DNA of 64,000 nucleotides, taken from assembly GCF_013523125.1 (NCBI RefSeq), contig NZ_JAAMQJ010000001.1:124001-188000 (forward strand), written 5' to 3'. Positions within the stretch are counted from its first letter, which is position 1. Every line of letters starts with the position of its first letter. The stretch is from Pseudomonas entomophila. GTDB taxonomy: Bacteria > Pseudomonadota > Gammaproteobacteria > Pseudomonadales > Pseudomonadaceae. The notes under the pieces were generated by a model. That model saw nothing but the letters and a program-made list of their open reading frames with translations, was not told the origin of the DNA and searched no databases. The position numbers were made by a program, and so were the translations under genes. Shown one piece after another: positions 49,207-57,365 of the stretch.

Positions 49207-49232
49207 ATTCGATAGTACAACAATTATTGAAT
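49207..49232 (-). promoter_or_regulatory. Putative ArsR operator/promoter
   Basis: A 26-base imperfect palindrome of form ATTC-N-ATA-N-T, six bases, A-N-TAT-N-GAAT lies directly upstream of the arsR start. Position and symmetry suit autoregulation by ArsR. Confidence 0.55.
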
Positions 49233-49930
49233 TAATGGATAAGAATCAGCGGGCAAGTCATTCATGGCTTCGCGGCATACCGCCGTCGAGTTCTTGGACT
49301 ATGTTCCGCGCATCACGCCCATCAAAGTCATCGCGGCAGCAAGATGCTTCTATCAAGAGCGGCGGATGCCTTCTCGCACCACGGACTAGTTCAAGGGAAG
49401 GCAGGATGCCTAGCGGGCGATAGAACTGCACTGCATCCTGATGCGATGTGACCATGTTTGGCCCACACCGCAGGCGCGTGAACGCAAAGTGCGTTGGATT
49501 GAACCAAGCAAAATGCTTCGCCGCAAGATGCTATGTCGATATATCAGGATGCCGAAACAAGCATGACATGCGCGGATTTCTCCAGGTCCCTCTGGACGTG
49601 GAGCAGCGGATGCAATCCCCTGCGCCTTGTGAAACCGTGGGGATATCAGACCATATCGAATCGGTCTTGATGTGCTTGACGCACCCCATGACGCTGGCAC
49701 CGTGAGCGCAATTGTCGAGCGTGCTTCTTCCTTATTACTCGACGGACCGGCAACTGGTCAATTCTTGCATATCGAGCAAGAGAGAACCACCTGTGACGGG
49801 TGCCATGATCTCTTCCGTCCATGTTCCAGGGCATCGCCCCAGGCATCAGCCACAGGCATAACGAAAAAACAGCCCCTTGGTGGGGCAAGAAGGAGCCGGT
49901 GATGTAGCGCTTCCGAAAGGAGACGAAAAC
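49233..49930. other. Non-coding stretch between ars operon and bisR-like gene
   Basis: About 700 bases without a convincing gene. The word GATGC, often as GGATGC or AGATGC, recurs at 49343, 49363, 49404, 49441, 49528 and 49549. A CCCC/GGGG hairpin occurs at 49874-49887 and AAAGGAGA (49917-49924) precedes the next gene. This is the junction between cargo and conserved ICE genes. Confidence 0.5.
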
Positions 49931-50677
49931 ATGCACAAGGAGCCACCACTATCAAAGGTGTTCTATCGTCCCATCGAAGCTGCCATACGGTGGGCTGGGT
50001 TGTTGCGGTACGAAGCGGTGATCGTCGCATCGATCGCATCACCGCGTTGTCTGCCGCAGATGTTGGACTGCCCGCGATGGAACGAGTGTCGGCTGTACTC
50101 GGAACGCATCTACGACGGTATCCTCAACGCCGAACTACCCTTCGGCAAGAACGGGATCACACTTAATGACCCAGATCTGGTGAGTTCACTCGATCTGACC
50201 GTCCGCCATGTCGATCTGAAGCGGTGGATGCGCACCCACTATCCCGAGCATCGGCCGGGATTTCTGTTCAGTCGCGGCGAGCGCATGGTGCATCCCTTCA
50301 TCACCATCGAGACAGGACAGGCAATCCTGCTGGAACGGCTGGCTCTGCAGGCCGCGCTGGACCATAGCCGACGCGAGATGCGCGAACTGCAACAGCAACA
50401 CGAAGTCTTGCTAAAGCAGTCCGCCGTACTGCTGGCTCCCAAGCAGTGCGTGATCAGTGATCGGGCGGAAACTACATACCTGAACATCATCGGCGGCATG
50501 CTGACGCTGATGCTGAGCCAATCCCCATCCGGCGTGCCGTACTCCAGCTTCAAGACGCAGGAGGCCATCGTCACCGCATTGCTCGCCCACTATGGCGGCA
50601 CCATGGGCATCACGGAGCGAACCTTGAACGGCAAGTTCGCCAATGCCAGGAAGAATGTCCGTAGCGCAGCCGCGTGA
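49931..50677 (+). CDS. bisR: ICE protein upstream of alpA, likely BisR-type regulator
   Basis: The 248-residue protein has no domain I can name with certainty. It has an N-terminal globular part (FYRPIEAAIRWAGLLRYE), a helical coiled-coil-like stretch near residues 145-180 (ERLALQAALDHSRREMRELQ), and a C-terminal YLNIIGGMLTLMLSQSP...ITERTLNGKFANARKNV motif seen at the end of many orphan proteins. In ICEclc, as I recall, bisR (about 250 residues) lies directly upstream of alpA in the same orientation and starts the transfer-competence cascade. Size, place and direction fit. AAAGGAGA precedes the ATG at 49931. Confidence 0.6.
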   Translation: MHKEPPLSKVFYRPIEAAIRWAGLLRYEAVIVASIASPRCLPQMLDCPRWNECRLYSERIYDGILNAELPFGKNGITLNDPDLVSSLDLTVRHVDLKRWMRTHYPEHRPGFLFSRGERMVHPFITIETGQAILLERLALQAALDHSRREMRELQQQHEVLLKQSAVLLAPKQCVISDRAETTYLNIIGGMLTLMLSQSPSGVPYSSFKTQEAIVTALLAHYGGTMGITERTLNGKFANARKNVRSAAA

Positions 50678-50795
50678 ATTCTTCCATCTTGTATGTGCAG
50701 TCGCGGAGATTGCATTTGCAATGTTTTTCCGCAGCCATGTCTATTGAATAGAGGTCACGCCAACAAACGCTACTGAGCGTTCAGGAGTGACCGCC
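50678..50795 (+). promoter_or_regulatory. alpA promoter region with short palindrome
   Basis: The gap before alpA contains ATTGCA-TT-TGCAAT (50709-50722) and the AT-rich word TATTGAAT (50743-50750), with CAGGAG 8 bases before the ATG. In ICEclc the alpA promoter is the target of BisR and of the BisDC feedback loop; a comparable role is inferred, not shown. Confidence 0.4.
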
Positions 50796-51008
50796 ATGTC
50801 GCAAATACCTGTACTGCCACCGCACGAGCGCCGCATCCTGCGGCTCGATGAAGTTGAAGCGAAGTCCGGCTTCAAACGCGCCCACATCTACAACCTGATG
50901 AAGAAGCGCCAGTTTCCGCAGGCGTTGCGCCTGGGCGTGCGCGCCGTGGGCTGGGATTCGGTCGAGATCGACCAGTGGATCGCCGAACGCCTCAACAACC
51001 GGACCTGA
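50796..51008 (+). CDS. alpA: AlpA-family transcriptional regulator
   Basis: The 70-residue MerR-like winged-helix protein has RILRLDEVEAKSGFKRAHIYNLMKKRQFPQALRLG (in overlapping blocks), the usual AlpA pattern, then VGWDSVEIDQWIAERL. The ATG at 50796 has GGAG 8 bases upstream; a GTG at 50787 is possible but lies inside that site. First gene of the ICE maintenance/regulation operon. Confidence 0.9.
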   Translation: MSQIPVLPPHERRILRLDEVEAKSGFKRAHIYNLMKKRQFPQALRLGVRAVGWDSVEIDQWIAERLNNRT

Positions 51009-51050
51009 CCCGCTCCCCCTCGATTTTCCCATCGCCAAACGGAGAGCGCC

Positions 51051-51926
51051 ATGCAGGTCGTATCCATAATTTCAACGAAAGGCGGCGTAGGCAAGACGAC
51101 TACGGCCGCCAACCTCGGCGGCCTCGCCGCGGACGCGGGGCTGCGTGTGCTGCTGCTCGATCTCGACGTGCAGCCGACCTTGTCGTCCTATTACGAGCTG
51201 GCACACCGCGCTGCCGGCGGTATCTATGAGTTGCTGGCGTTCAACGAACGCGCCCTCGATCAGTTGGTGTCCCGCACCATCATCGCGGGCCTGGACCTGG
51301 TGCTCTCGAACGATCACCGGGGTGAACTGAACACGTTGCTACTGCACGCGCCAGACGGACGCCTGAGACTGCGGCACCTGCTGCCGGCGCTGGCGCCGCT
51401 TTATGACCTGGTGCTGATCGACACCCAGGGTGCACGCTCGGTGCTGTTGGAGATGGCGGTGCTCGCCTCTGACCTGGCGCTGTCGCCCGTGACCCCGGAA
51501 ATTCTCGCTGCCCGCGAACTGCGACGCGGCACCATGCAGTTGCTGGAGGACATCGCGCCATACCGGCACCTCGGCATCGAACCGCCATCCCTGCACCTGC
51601 TCATCAATCGCGTCCACCCCGTGTCCGCGAATGCACGGATGATCCAGCAGGCGCTGCGCGACCTGTTCCAGGACCATGCCGGCATATGCGTGCTGGGCAC
51701 CGACGTGCCGGCCATCGAGGCCTATCCGCGCGCCGCAACCCGCGGCCTGCCGGTGCATCGCGTCGAGCATCGCCAGCCGCCGGGCAGAGTTGCGCCCGCC
51801 GCGCTCGACACCATGCGCGCGCTCGCCGGCGAACTGTTCCCACAGTGGCAAGACAGATTTGCCCTCGTGTCCGGCCGTCCTCCTCGTTCCATTGAAACCG
51901 GGAGGTCACATGGCGAACGCACATGA
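51051..51926 (+). CDS. parA: ParA-family ATPase of the ICE
   Basis: The 291-residue deviant Walker ATPase starts with KGGVGKTTTAANLGGLAA (residues 8-25) and LLLDLDVQPTLSSYYEL. DLVLIDTQGARSVLLEMAV is the Walker B region. It probably acts with the parB-like product two genes downstream in element partition or maintenance. Its end overlaps the next gene by 17 bases. Confidence 0.93.
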   Translation: MQVVSIISTKGGVGKTTTAANLGGLAADAGLRVLLLDLDVQPTLSSYYELAHRAAGGIYELLAFNERALDQLVSRTIIAGLDLVLSNDHRGELNTLLLHAPDGRLRLRHLLPALAPLYDLVLIDTQGARSVLLEMAVLASDLALSPVTPEILAARELRRGTMQLLEDIAPYRHLGIEPPSLHLLINRVHPVSANARMIQQALRDLFQDHAGICVLGTDVPAIEAYPRAATRGLPVHRVEHRQPPGRVAPAALDTMRALAGELFPQWQDRFALVSGRPPRSIETGRSHGERT

Positions 51927-52170
51927 ACTGGCCCGCGGCCACAAACGGCTGCGCGCCCTGATTGAGTTTGCGGTGAGCGAAGGCTGGCACGTCAAGCGCA
52001 CACGGGGCGGACACCTCAAGTTCACCAAGGCCGGCTGCGCCGCCATCTACACCAGCTCAACAGCGAGCGACTACCGGGCGGATCTCAACGCCCGTGCACA
52101 GATCCGCCGCGCCGAGCGCGAGGCCCGCATGGCCCGGGCCGTCAACGCCGAGGGATGTGGTCATGGCTGA
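51910..52170 (+). CDS. shi: Small protein between parA and parB-like genes (HicA-like fold pattern)
   Basis: The 86-residue basic protein contains SEGWHVKRTRGGHLKFTKAGCAAIYTSST in two blocks, a pattern like HicA double-stranded-RNA-binding proteins (GW...R.RGGH.KF). A helical Arg-rich tail follows (AQIRRAEREARMARA). In ICEclc a small gene in this position is called shi; the name is from memory. No antitoxin-type partner is seen, so a toxin role is not claimed. It overlaps both neighbours. Confidence 0.7.
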   Translation: MANAHELARGHKRLRALIEFAVSEGWHVKRTRGGHLKFTKAGCAAIYTSSTASDYRADLNARAQIRRAEREARMARAVNAEGCGHG

Positions 52171-53827
52171 GATGACCTCCCAGGACATGGCCGGCAAGCT
52201 GCTTGCCGCCGGGTTCGAGCGCAGTGGGCCATCGGCCACGGCCTTGAGCGACCCGATCGCCGACACGCCGATGGTCGTGACGCTGGACCAGTTGCGGCCC
52301 TACGACCACGACCCCCGCAAAAAGCGCAACTCGGCCTACGATGAAATCAAGGCCTCCATCCGAGAGCGCGGCCTGGACGCGGCGCCAGCGATCACACGCC
52401 GTCCTGGCGAGGCGCACTACATCATCCGCAACGGCGGCAACACCAGGCTGGCGATCCTGCGTGAACTCTGGGCGGAGACCAAGGACGAACGCTTCTTCCG
52501 CATATCGTGCCTGTTCCGGCCGTGGCCTGCGCGCGGAGAGATCGTCGCCCTGACCGGGCACCTCGCCGAGAACGAACTACGCGGCGGCCTCACGTTCATC
52601 GAGCGCGCCCTGGGCGTCGAGAAAGCCCGCGAGTTCTATGAGGCTGAAAGCGGCAACACCCTGAGCCAGTCCGAGCTGGCCCGCCGCCTGGCCGCCGACG
52701 GCTTCCCAGTCCAGCAGTCGCACATCAGCCGCATGGCTGACGCGGTGCGCTACCTGCTGCCCGCGATCCCGACCGTCCTATACGGGGGCCTCGGCCGCCA
52801 CCAGGTCGAGCGGCTGTCGGTCATGCGCAAAGCCAGCGAACGCACGTGGGAGCACTATGCCAAAGGCCGCTCCCTGCCGCTGGACTTCGACAGCTTCTTT
52901 CTGGAGGCGCTGTCGCAATTTGATGTCCAGCCCGACGAGTTCTCGCCGCCGCGTGTGCAGGACGAGTTGATCGGTCAGATGTCCGAGCTGCTGGGCATCG
53001 ACTACGACGTGCTCGCCTTGGACCTGACCGAATCCGAGAGCCGCCACCGCGCCCTGGTCAGCGACCCAACCCCGCCATCGGCGCCGCCGGCATTGCCCGA
53101 GCCTGGGGCCATCGCACGGCCGCCGATCGAACCGGCACCGCCCCCCACTACAACTGCACCTTCTGCGGGCCACTCTGCCGACGCGCCGACAAGGCCCCGG
53201 GACGATGGGGCCCCGAGCGAGGCATCCGCAGCCAGCCCTGCGGCAGCGAATGGCGGTCTGCTTGACGAGCACATCATCTCTCCGGCACCCACGACGGAGC
53301 GGCTCCAGTCCATCCAGCGCATGGTCGCCGACCAGTTGGGCGATGCGCTGCCGCCCGACTTCTCGGCCAACGTCTTGCAGTCGATTCCCGTGCAGGCCGG
53401 TGGCCTCTATCCCATCTCGGACATCTGGTATATCGACCCTGGCCTCGACACACCCGACCGCCTGCGCATCCACATCGCGCAGTTCGCGCGCGAGATCGCG
53501 GGCGAGGCCGACCTGGACGCGTGTGTCGAGGATCGTTCTGATGGCATCGGGTTCACGTGTCGTGCCCCAGCCCAGGCTTCGTCGCCGCTCGCACGCGCCG
53601 TGCTCGCACTACTGGTTTCCCTGGCCGGTCAGCAGCCAGCCGGCGTCGGCTTGGACAGCGGGCAACTCATCACAGACCTGCCAGCGCTGTTGCACGGCCA
53701 GGGTCAACGTCGTGACGGCGGGGCCCGGCGATTGAGCGACACCGCGCTGGTCAAGCTGTTTCGTCTGCTGCGGCTGGCCCGGCGCCTGCTGGATCTGGAA
53801 GCCGGCGCTGTCGGTTCTGGGATCTGA
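52163..53827 (+). CDS. bisD: ParB-domain protein, BisD-like
   Basis: The 554-residue protein has an N-terminal ParB/Srx domain (TLDQLRPYDHDPRKKRN, IKASIRERGLDAAPAITRRP, RNGGNTRLAILRELW) and a helix-turn-helix part (LSQSELARRLAADGFPVQQSHISRM split in two). A Pro/Ala-rich linker lies at about 320-395, with a C-terminal domain after it. In ICEclc the equivalent gene product, BisD, joins BisC to activate transfer genes in a positive feedback loop. The assignment rests on gene order and domain type. The ATG at 52163 overlaps the previous stop. Confidence 0.75.
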   Translation: MAEMTSQDMAGKLLAAGFERSGPSATALSDPIADTPMVVTLDQLRPYDHDPRKKRNSAYDEIKASIRERGLDAAPAITRRPGEAHYIIRNGGNTRLAILRELWAETKDERFFRISCLFRPWPARGEIVALTGHLAENELRGGLTFIERALGVEKAREFYEAESGNTLSQSELARRLAADGFPVQQSHISRMADAVRYLLPAIPTVLYGGLGRHQVERLSVMRKASERTWEHYAKGRSLPLDFDSFFLEALSQFDVQPDEFSPPRVQDELIGQMSELLGIDYDVLALDLTESESRHRALVSDPTPPSAPPALPEPGAIARPPIEPAPPPTTTAPSAGHSADAPTRPRDDGAPSEASAASPAAANGGLLDEHIISPAPTTERLQSIQRMVADQLGDALPPDFSANVLQSIPVQAGGLYPISDIWYIDPGLDTPDRLRIHIAQFAREIAGEADLDACVEDRSDGIGFTCRAPAQASSPLARAVLALLVSLAGQQPAGVGLDSGQLITDLPALLHGQGQRRDGGARRLSDTALVKLFRLLRLARRLLDLEAGAVGSGI

Positions 53828-53842
53828 GCGAGGGAGGCCTGC

Positions 53843-54403
53843 ATGTCCGCACCGAACCCACTCAACCAGGCCGTCATCGCGCAGGCACTCTACGACCTAC
53901 GCAACGGGCAACTGCGTCGCTGCAAGGCGATGGGGTTCGGCGAGGAAGAGCTGGATGCGCTCAAGCATCCGGCGCTGATCAGCGTGCTGGCCAATGCCAA
54001 CGTCTCCTGGTGCTCTGTCTCGGTGAACCGGGAAGTGCTCCGGCGATTGCTCAAACAGGCGCAGGACGTGGAGAAGGAGATCGCCACCGTCGATCGCATG
54101 CTGCGCCTGGGTGCCAGTACCGAAATGGTGAGCCGCTTCTACGGGCTGACACATCAGGAAGTCGCACTTCGGCGCGAAGTTCTCGGCCTGCCCAAACGCA
54201 AGGGGCGCCATCCGGTTCTGGACGAGGAGCAGGACACCGAGCTGTGGCGGCGCTGGAAGGTCGTGACCAGCAGCAGGAACGTCGAGCTGGAGGATGAGAC
54301 CTCGGTTCTTGATGCGGCAATGGACCTCGCCGAAGGCATGGAGCTGCCGCTGTCGGTGGTCTGGGCTGCGATCAAGAACTGGATCGATCAGGGACTGGGT
54401 TGA
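53843..54403 (+). CDS. bisC: DUF2857 protein, BisC-like transcription activator subunit
   Basis: The 186-residue protein of the DUF2857 group has LRRCKAMGFGEEELDAL near the start, IATVDRMLRLGASTEMVSRFYGLT in the centre (a helix-turn-helix-like segment resembling FlhC), and a C-terminal LPLSVVWAAIKNWI helix. BisC of ICEclc, a distant FlhC relative, sits directly after bisD and forms BisDC. AGGGAGG precedes the ATG. Next gene follows after 3 bases. Confidence 0.7.
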   Translation: MSAPNPLNQAVIAQALYDLRNGQLRRCKAMGFGEEELDALKHPALISVLANANVSWCSVSVNREVLRRLLKQAQDVEKEIATVDRMLRLGASTEMVSRFYGLTHQEVALRREVLGLPKRKGRHPVLDEEQDTELWRRWKVVTSSRNVELEDETSVLDAAMDLAEGMELPLSVVWAAIKNWIDQGLG

Positions 54404-54406
54404 ATC

Positions 54407-55657
54407 ATGGCCGTGGACGACGCTGCACCACGAGCACCACGCCAAGGTCCGGTCGCCCTCGCTGATCTGTTCGACAGCGCGCTGAAAGACCTTGCACCGA
54501 AACCTCGCCCACTAGCACCGGCTCCCGCCTTCGCATCCGCGACGTCTCCTGTGTCTGCAACCGGCGACGGTTTCCTGTTCAGTGGAAATCGGCACGAGAG
54601 CGTGCCGCGACGGCTGTTCCTCGACCGACGCCTGACGCCGCTGGAACGCAATGCCTGGCAAGTCTTCCGGATGATGCTCAACGAGGATGGCGTCACGGCG
54701 TTTCCGACGTATGAGCAACTTCGCCCGTGGCTCGCGTCAATGCCCTGCGCCGGACAGGCCTCCCACGAGACCGTGGCACGGGCGCTGACGCTGTTGCGCC
54801 TGACGCGCTGGTTGAGTCTCGTGCGCCGCAGGCGCGACCCCAAGACCGGGCGCATCCTCGGCAACCTCTACGTCCTGCACGATGAGCCCCTGACCCCGTT
54901 CGAGGCGATGCAGCTCGACCCGGACTACCTGCAGCTCGTCAGCCAAGCCCTGGGCCATTCGGCCAGGGCCGTTCAGGTCGTGGGCTTGCACACGCTCAAT
55001 GAGATCGCCGAAGACCCGCTGCTGTCTGGCCGCATGCTGCCCTCGCGGCTGCAGGTCCTTGCCGAACGCCTCGCAAGCCAAGGCATTGGGTCGCAGGAGA
55101 GTTATCCACAGGAGGACACGGTTCACGATTCCGAAGAAGGGGCGCCGAGCCTTCTTCGGAATTCTGATCGGCCCTCTTCGGATTCCGAAGCAGGGCCAAA
55201 ACACGCAGCAGACGGCGCTCTTCGGAATCCGAAACAGGACCGTACTGTACGTAGTAGTCGTATTAATGAAGTACGTACTACCGCGCGTGAGCGTGGGCAG
55301 GCGCGCGCGATGCCGGGAGTTCGTCTGCCTGATCGCTTTCTCGGCTTGAAAGATGAACAGCAGGCCGGCGCCATGGTGGCATTGCAGCAGGTCGATGCCC
55401 CGCTACGCCAGGCCGTGCTGGACGAATGGGCGGATCGCTGTCGTGGCAGCACCATCCGCAACCCGGCAGGCTACCTGTTCGGCATCATCCAACGTGCCAT
55501 CCGTGGCGAGTTCAACGCATGGGCCAGGCAAGCTGGGTCAGCACCGCCACCTGCCCCTGCACGAGATGCACCGCCTGAGCCACCGCGCAATGTAGTTCCG
55601 CCCGAGGTAGCCCGGCAGCACATCGACCGGCTGCGCGACCTTCTGCGCAGTAGCTGA
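54407..55657 (+). CDS. STY4528-family ICE/pathogenicity-island replication protein
   Basis: The 416-residue protein has a winged-helix replication-initiator-like middle (RRLFLDRRLTPLERNAWQVFRMML in pieces, FPTYEQLRPWL, SHETVARALTLLRLTRWL). A variable low-complexity stretch follows at about 230-290, then the C-terminal NPAGYLFGIIQRAIRGEFN motif typical of the group. The variable stretch is encoded by DNA carrying a DnaA box and iteron-like repeats, which suggests that the gene contains its own origin. Confidence 0.82.
   Translation: MAVDDAAPRAPRQGPVALADLFDSALKDLAPKPRPLAPAPAFASATSPVSATGDGFLFSGNRHESVPRRLFLDRRLTPLERNAWQVFRMMLNEDGVTAFPTYEQLRPWLASMPCAGQASHETVARALTLLRLTRWLSLVRRRRDPKTGRILGNLYVLHDEPLTPFEAMQLDPDYLQLVSQALGHSARAVQVVGLHTLNEIAEDPLLSGRMLPSRLQVLAERLASQGIGSQESYPQEDTVHDSEEGAPSLLRNSDRPSSDSEAGPKHAADGALRNPKQDRTVRSSRINEVRTTARERGQARAMPGVRLPDRFLGLKDEQQAGAMVALQQVDAPLRQAVLDEWADRCRGSTIRNPAGYLFGIIQRAIRGEFNAWARQAGSAPPPAPARDAPPEPPRNVVPPEVARQHIDRLRDLLRSS
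55102..55275. other. Candidate replication origin (DnaA box plus iteron-like repeats)
   Basis: A perfect DnaA box TTATCCACA lies at 55102-55110. Six half-sites TCCGAA/TTCGGA follow at 55130, 55155, 55177, 55184, 55221 and 55228. They form two perfect palindromes, CTTCGGATTCCGAAG (55176-55190) and TTCGGAATCCGAA (55221-55233), and one 13-bp inverted pair (55129-55141 with 55150-55162). An AT-richer stretch with GTACGTA repeats (55247 and 55271 areas) comes next. The layout is that of an iteron origin, inside the replication gene. Confidence 0.6.
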
Positions 55658-55708
55658 GCGCGACGAGCGACAAGGGCGTGAAGCAGACGCCCGTGGCCGT
55701 CAGTAGAG

Positions 55709-55725
55709 CTATCCCCTGGGGATAG
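55709..55725. repeat. ICE palindrome, copy 1 (short)
   Basis: CTATCCCC-T-GGGGATAG, the 17-bp core of the palindrome found in full at 55849 and 57858. The left flank GAG is shared, the right flank is not. Confidence 0.85.
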
Positions 55726-55848
55726 ATGTGATGCAAGGCGTAACACCGAAAGACACAGGCTGGGTGCTTCTGTCCACGGTGCTGCAGTGGCGTCCGGTTC
55801 CTGAGCGCACCCACCATCTGCGCGAGCAGCGCTCTGTGGCGTTTGATG

Positions 55849-55871
55849 GAGCTATCCCCTGGGGATAGCTC
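55849..55871. repeat. ICE palindrome, copy 2 (23 bp)
   Basis: Perfect inverted repeat with arm GAGCTATCCCC, centre T. It lies 118 bases upstream of the TIGR03761 gene, in the 331-base gap after the replication gene; no gene is seen in this gap. Confidence 0.9.
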
Positions 55872-55988
55872 GCATTGCGGGCCGCCACCACCACGACAAC
55901 CGGGGACCAGTTCATTTCGGTTTGTTGACTGACTGCCTTCCGCTGCATGCCGATCCTGACCGCTCCTTTTCCCAAGCGAGCGGACACC

Positions 55989-56768
55989 ATGGCAACCAAC
56001 GAACCTCTGCAACTCAATCTCGGCTCTTTGCGCAGCGCGATGTCGCTGACGCTTCACACCCACCACGCATCGCGCATCTGGCATGGCCGCGCCGCCGCCG
56101 AGGGGCGACCCGGCATCGTCGGCCTGAACGGCTACATCGCCGTGATGAACAAGATGAAGCGCGGCTCGGAACAGGATGACCCGTACAGCGACTGGTGGAT
56201 GTTGCGCATCGAGGAAAAGCTCGACCAGGCCAAGACCACGTTGCAATCGCTGCGCGAGCAGGTGGACCAGGCATTGGCCGGCGTGCCAGCGGCGTTGAGC
56301 CTGGGCGAGAACCTCAACGTGCAACCGGTGAAGCTCCCCTTGTTCGTGAACGCGCAGCTCGGCTTTGCCGCGGTCTATCTCCTGGCCGACTATGACGACA
56401 TCGCCCGCAAGCTGATCCTCGCCCATCACACCGCGCTGATCGATCGCTCGACATTGGAGCGGTGGCTCAACGAAGGCGCTCACACGCTGCGCAGCCTGTT
56501 CAGCCTGGCCCAGCAGTACCGCTACTCGGGATGCACCCGCGACGACTTCGCGGCCAAGAACGCCGCAGCGCGGGCGGCGCTGGAGAAGTTCGGCGACTTG
56601 CCGCAGGACGTGCTCGAAGGCGCTCGCCGCTCGAAGTTTGCGCCGCCCGTCGTGCGCCGCGGCCTGCAACAGCGCAGTGATAGCGCTGCCGCAGCCGCAC
56701 CTCCCAGCGACGAAGGCACTGCCGCCGATCCGGCCGAGGCCAGCACCGGCGAGGACGAACAGGCATGA
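55989..56768 (+). CDS. TIGR03761 (PFL_4669) family ICE protein, InrR position
   Basis: The 259-residue protein has LNLGSLRSAMSLTLHTHHASRIWHGR at the N-terminus in two blocks, the hallmark of TIGR03761. It continues with PIVGLNGYIAVMNKM-like and ADYDDIARKLILAHHTALI segments and a disordered acidic tail. By gene order it corresponds to InrR of ICEclc, a factor needed for full integrase expression; this equivalence is inference. The ATG at 55989 gives the family N-terminus. The stop overlaps the next start. Confidence 0.82.
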   Translation: MATNEPLQLNLGSLRSAMSLTLHTHHASRIWHGRAAAEGRPGIVGLNGYIAVMNKMKRGSEQDDPYSDWWMLRIEEKLDQAKTTLQSLREQVDQALAGVPAALSLGENLNVQPVKLPLFVNAQLGFAAVYLLADYDDIARKLILAHHTALIDRSTLERWLNEGAHTLRSLFSLAQQYRYSGCTRDDFAAKNAAARAALEKFGDLPQDVLEGARRSKFAPPVVRRGLQQRSDSAAAAAPPSDEGTAADPAEASTGEDEQA

Positions 56769-57292
56769 GCGACCCGAACCGCGAACCTCGCTACTTCCGT
56801 GGTCTGGAACAGCCAGCCTTCATGCGGCTGGAACACGCGGCCTCTCTAAAAGGCCTTTTAAAGCCTTTTAAAGGTAAAGGGGACTTCGAGGCCTGGGCCA
56901 GCCAGTGCTTCGCCATGCGCGACGAGTTGATTGCCCTGGCGCAGCGACAGGTGCTGCCACAGGCGTGCGGGCATCCCTTCCACCTGCTTCCCGTCGAGCT
57001 GGCCCAGCAGATAACTGGCGCGGGAACGACGTTCCTTCGCTGGCGCAAGCACGACCGCTCGGCCATGGGCGTGGCGCTGTGGCAGGAACTGGTGGCGAGC
57101 ACCAGCACGCCGGTCAACCTGCTGGCCGACCTGCACGCGATCGAGTTACAGCGCATCACGTTGAACATGCAGATCAGCCTGCTGCACACCTTGGGCAGGC
57201 AGGCGCAGGAATGCGCCAGCAAAGCGGCCGAAGCGGACAACGCATACCTGCGCCGGCTCAAGTCCACCCCAACCGCAATGCGCGATCGGTGA
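56765..57292 (+). CDS. DUF3158 family ICE protein
   Basis: The 175-residue protein of unknown function lies in the fixed place between TIGR03761 and ssb: FRGLEQPAFMRLEHAASLKGLLKPFKGKGDF (in blocks near 10-40), HPFHLLPVELAQQITGAGTTFLRWR, and a C-terminal helical part. The DNA has a short direct repeat AAAGGCCTTTTAAAGCCTTT near 56850. The start overlaps the previous stop (ATGA). Confidence 0.8.
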   Translation: MSDPNREPRYFRGLEQPAFMRLEHAASLKGLLKPFKGKGDFEAWASQCFAMRDELIALAQRQVLPQACGHPFHLLPVELAQQITGAGTTFLRWRKHDRSAMGVALWQELVASTSTPVNLLADLHAIELQRITLNMQISLLHTLGRQAQECASKAAEADNAYLRRLKSTPTAMRDR

Positions 57293-57365
57293 TTGCGCCA
57301 GACATCCCAGCACGCACCCGGCGCCGATGAGGCACGGGTATTTCAACCACCACGGAGATCACATC

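Noticed and set aside
51910..52170. HicA toxin of a toxin-antitoxin pair
   Set aside because: The HicA-like pattern is partial, the catalytic His context is not convincing, and no HicB-type antitoxin is adjacent; the neighbours are parA and a parB-like gene.
55123..55461. Small minus-strand frame across the iteron-like repeats
   Set aside because: The repeats create Ser/Arg-rich translations in several frames; the plus-strand replication protein frame is continuous with conserved N- and C-terminal parts.
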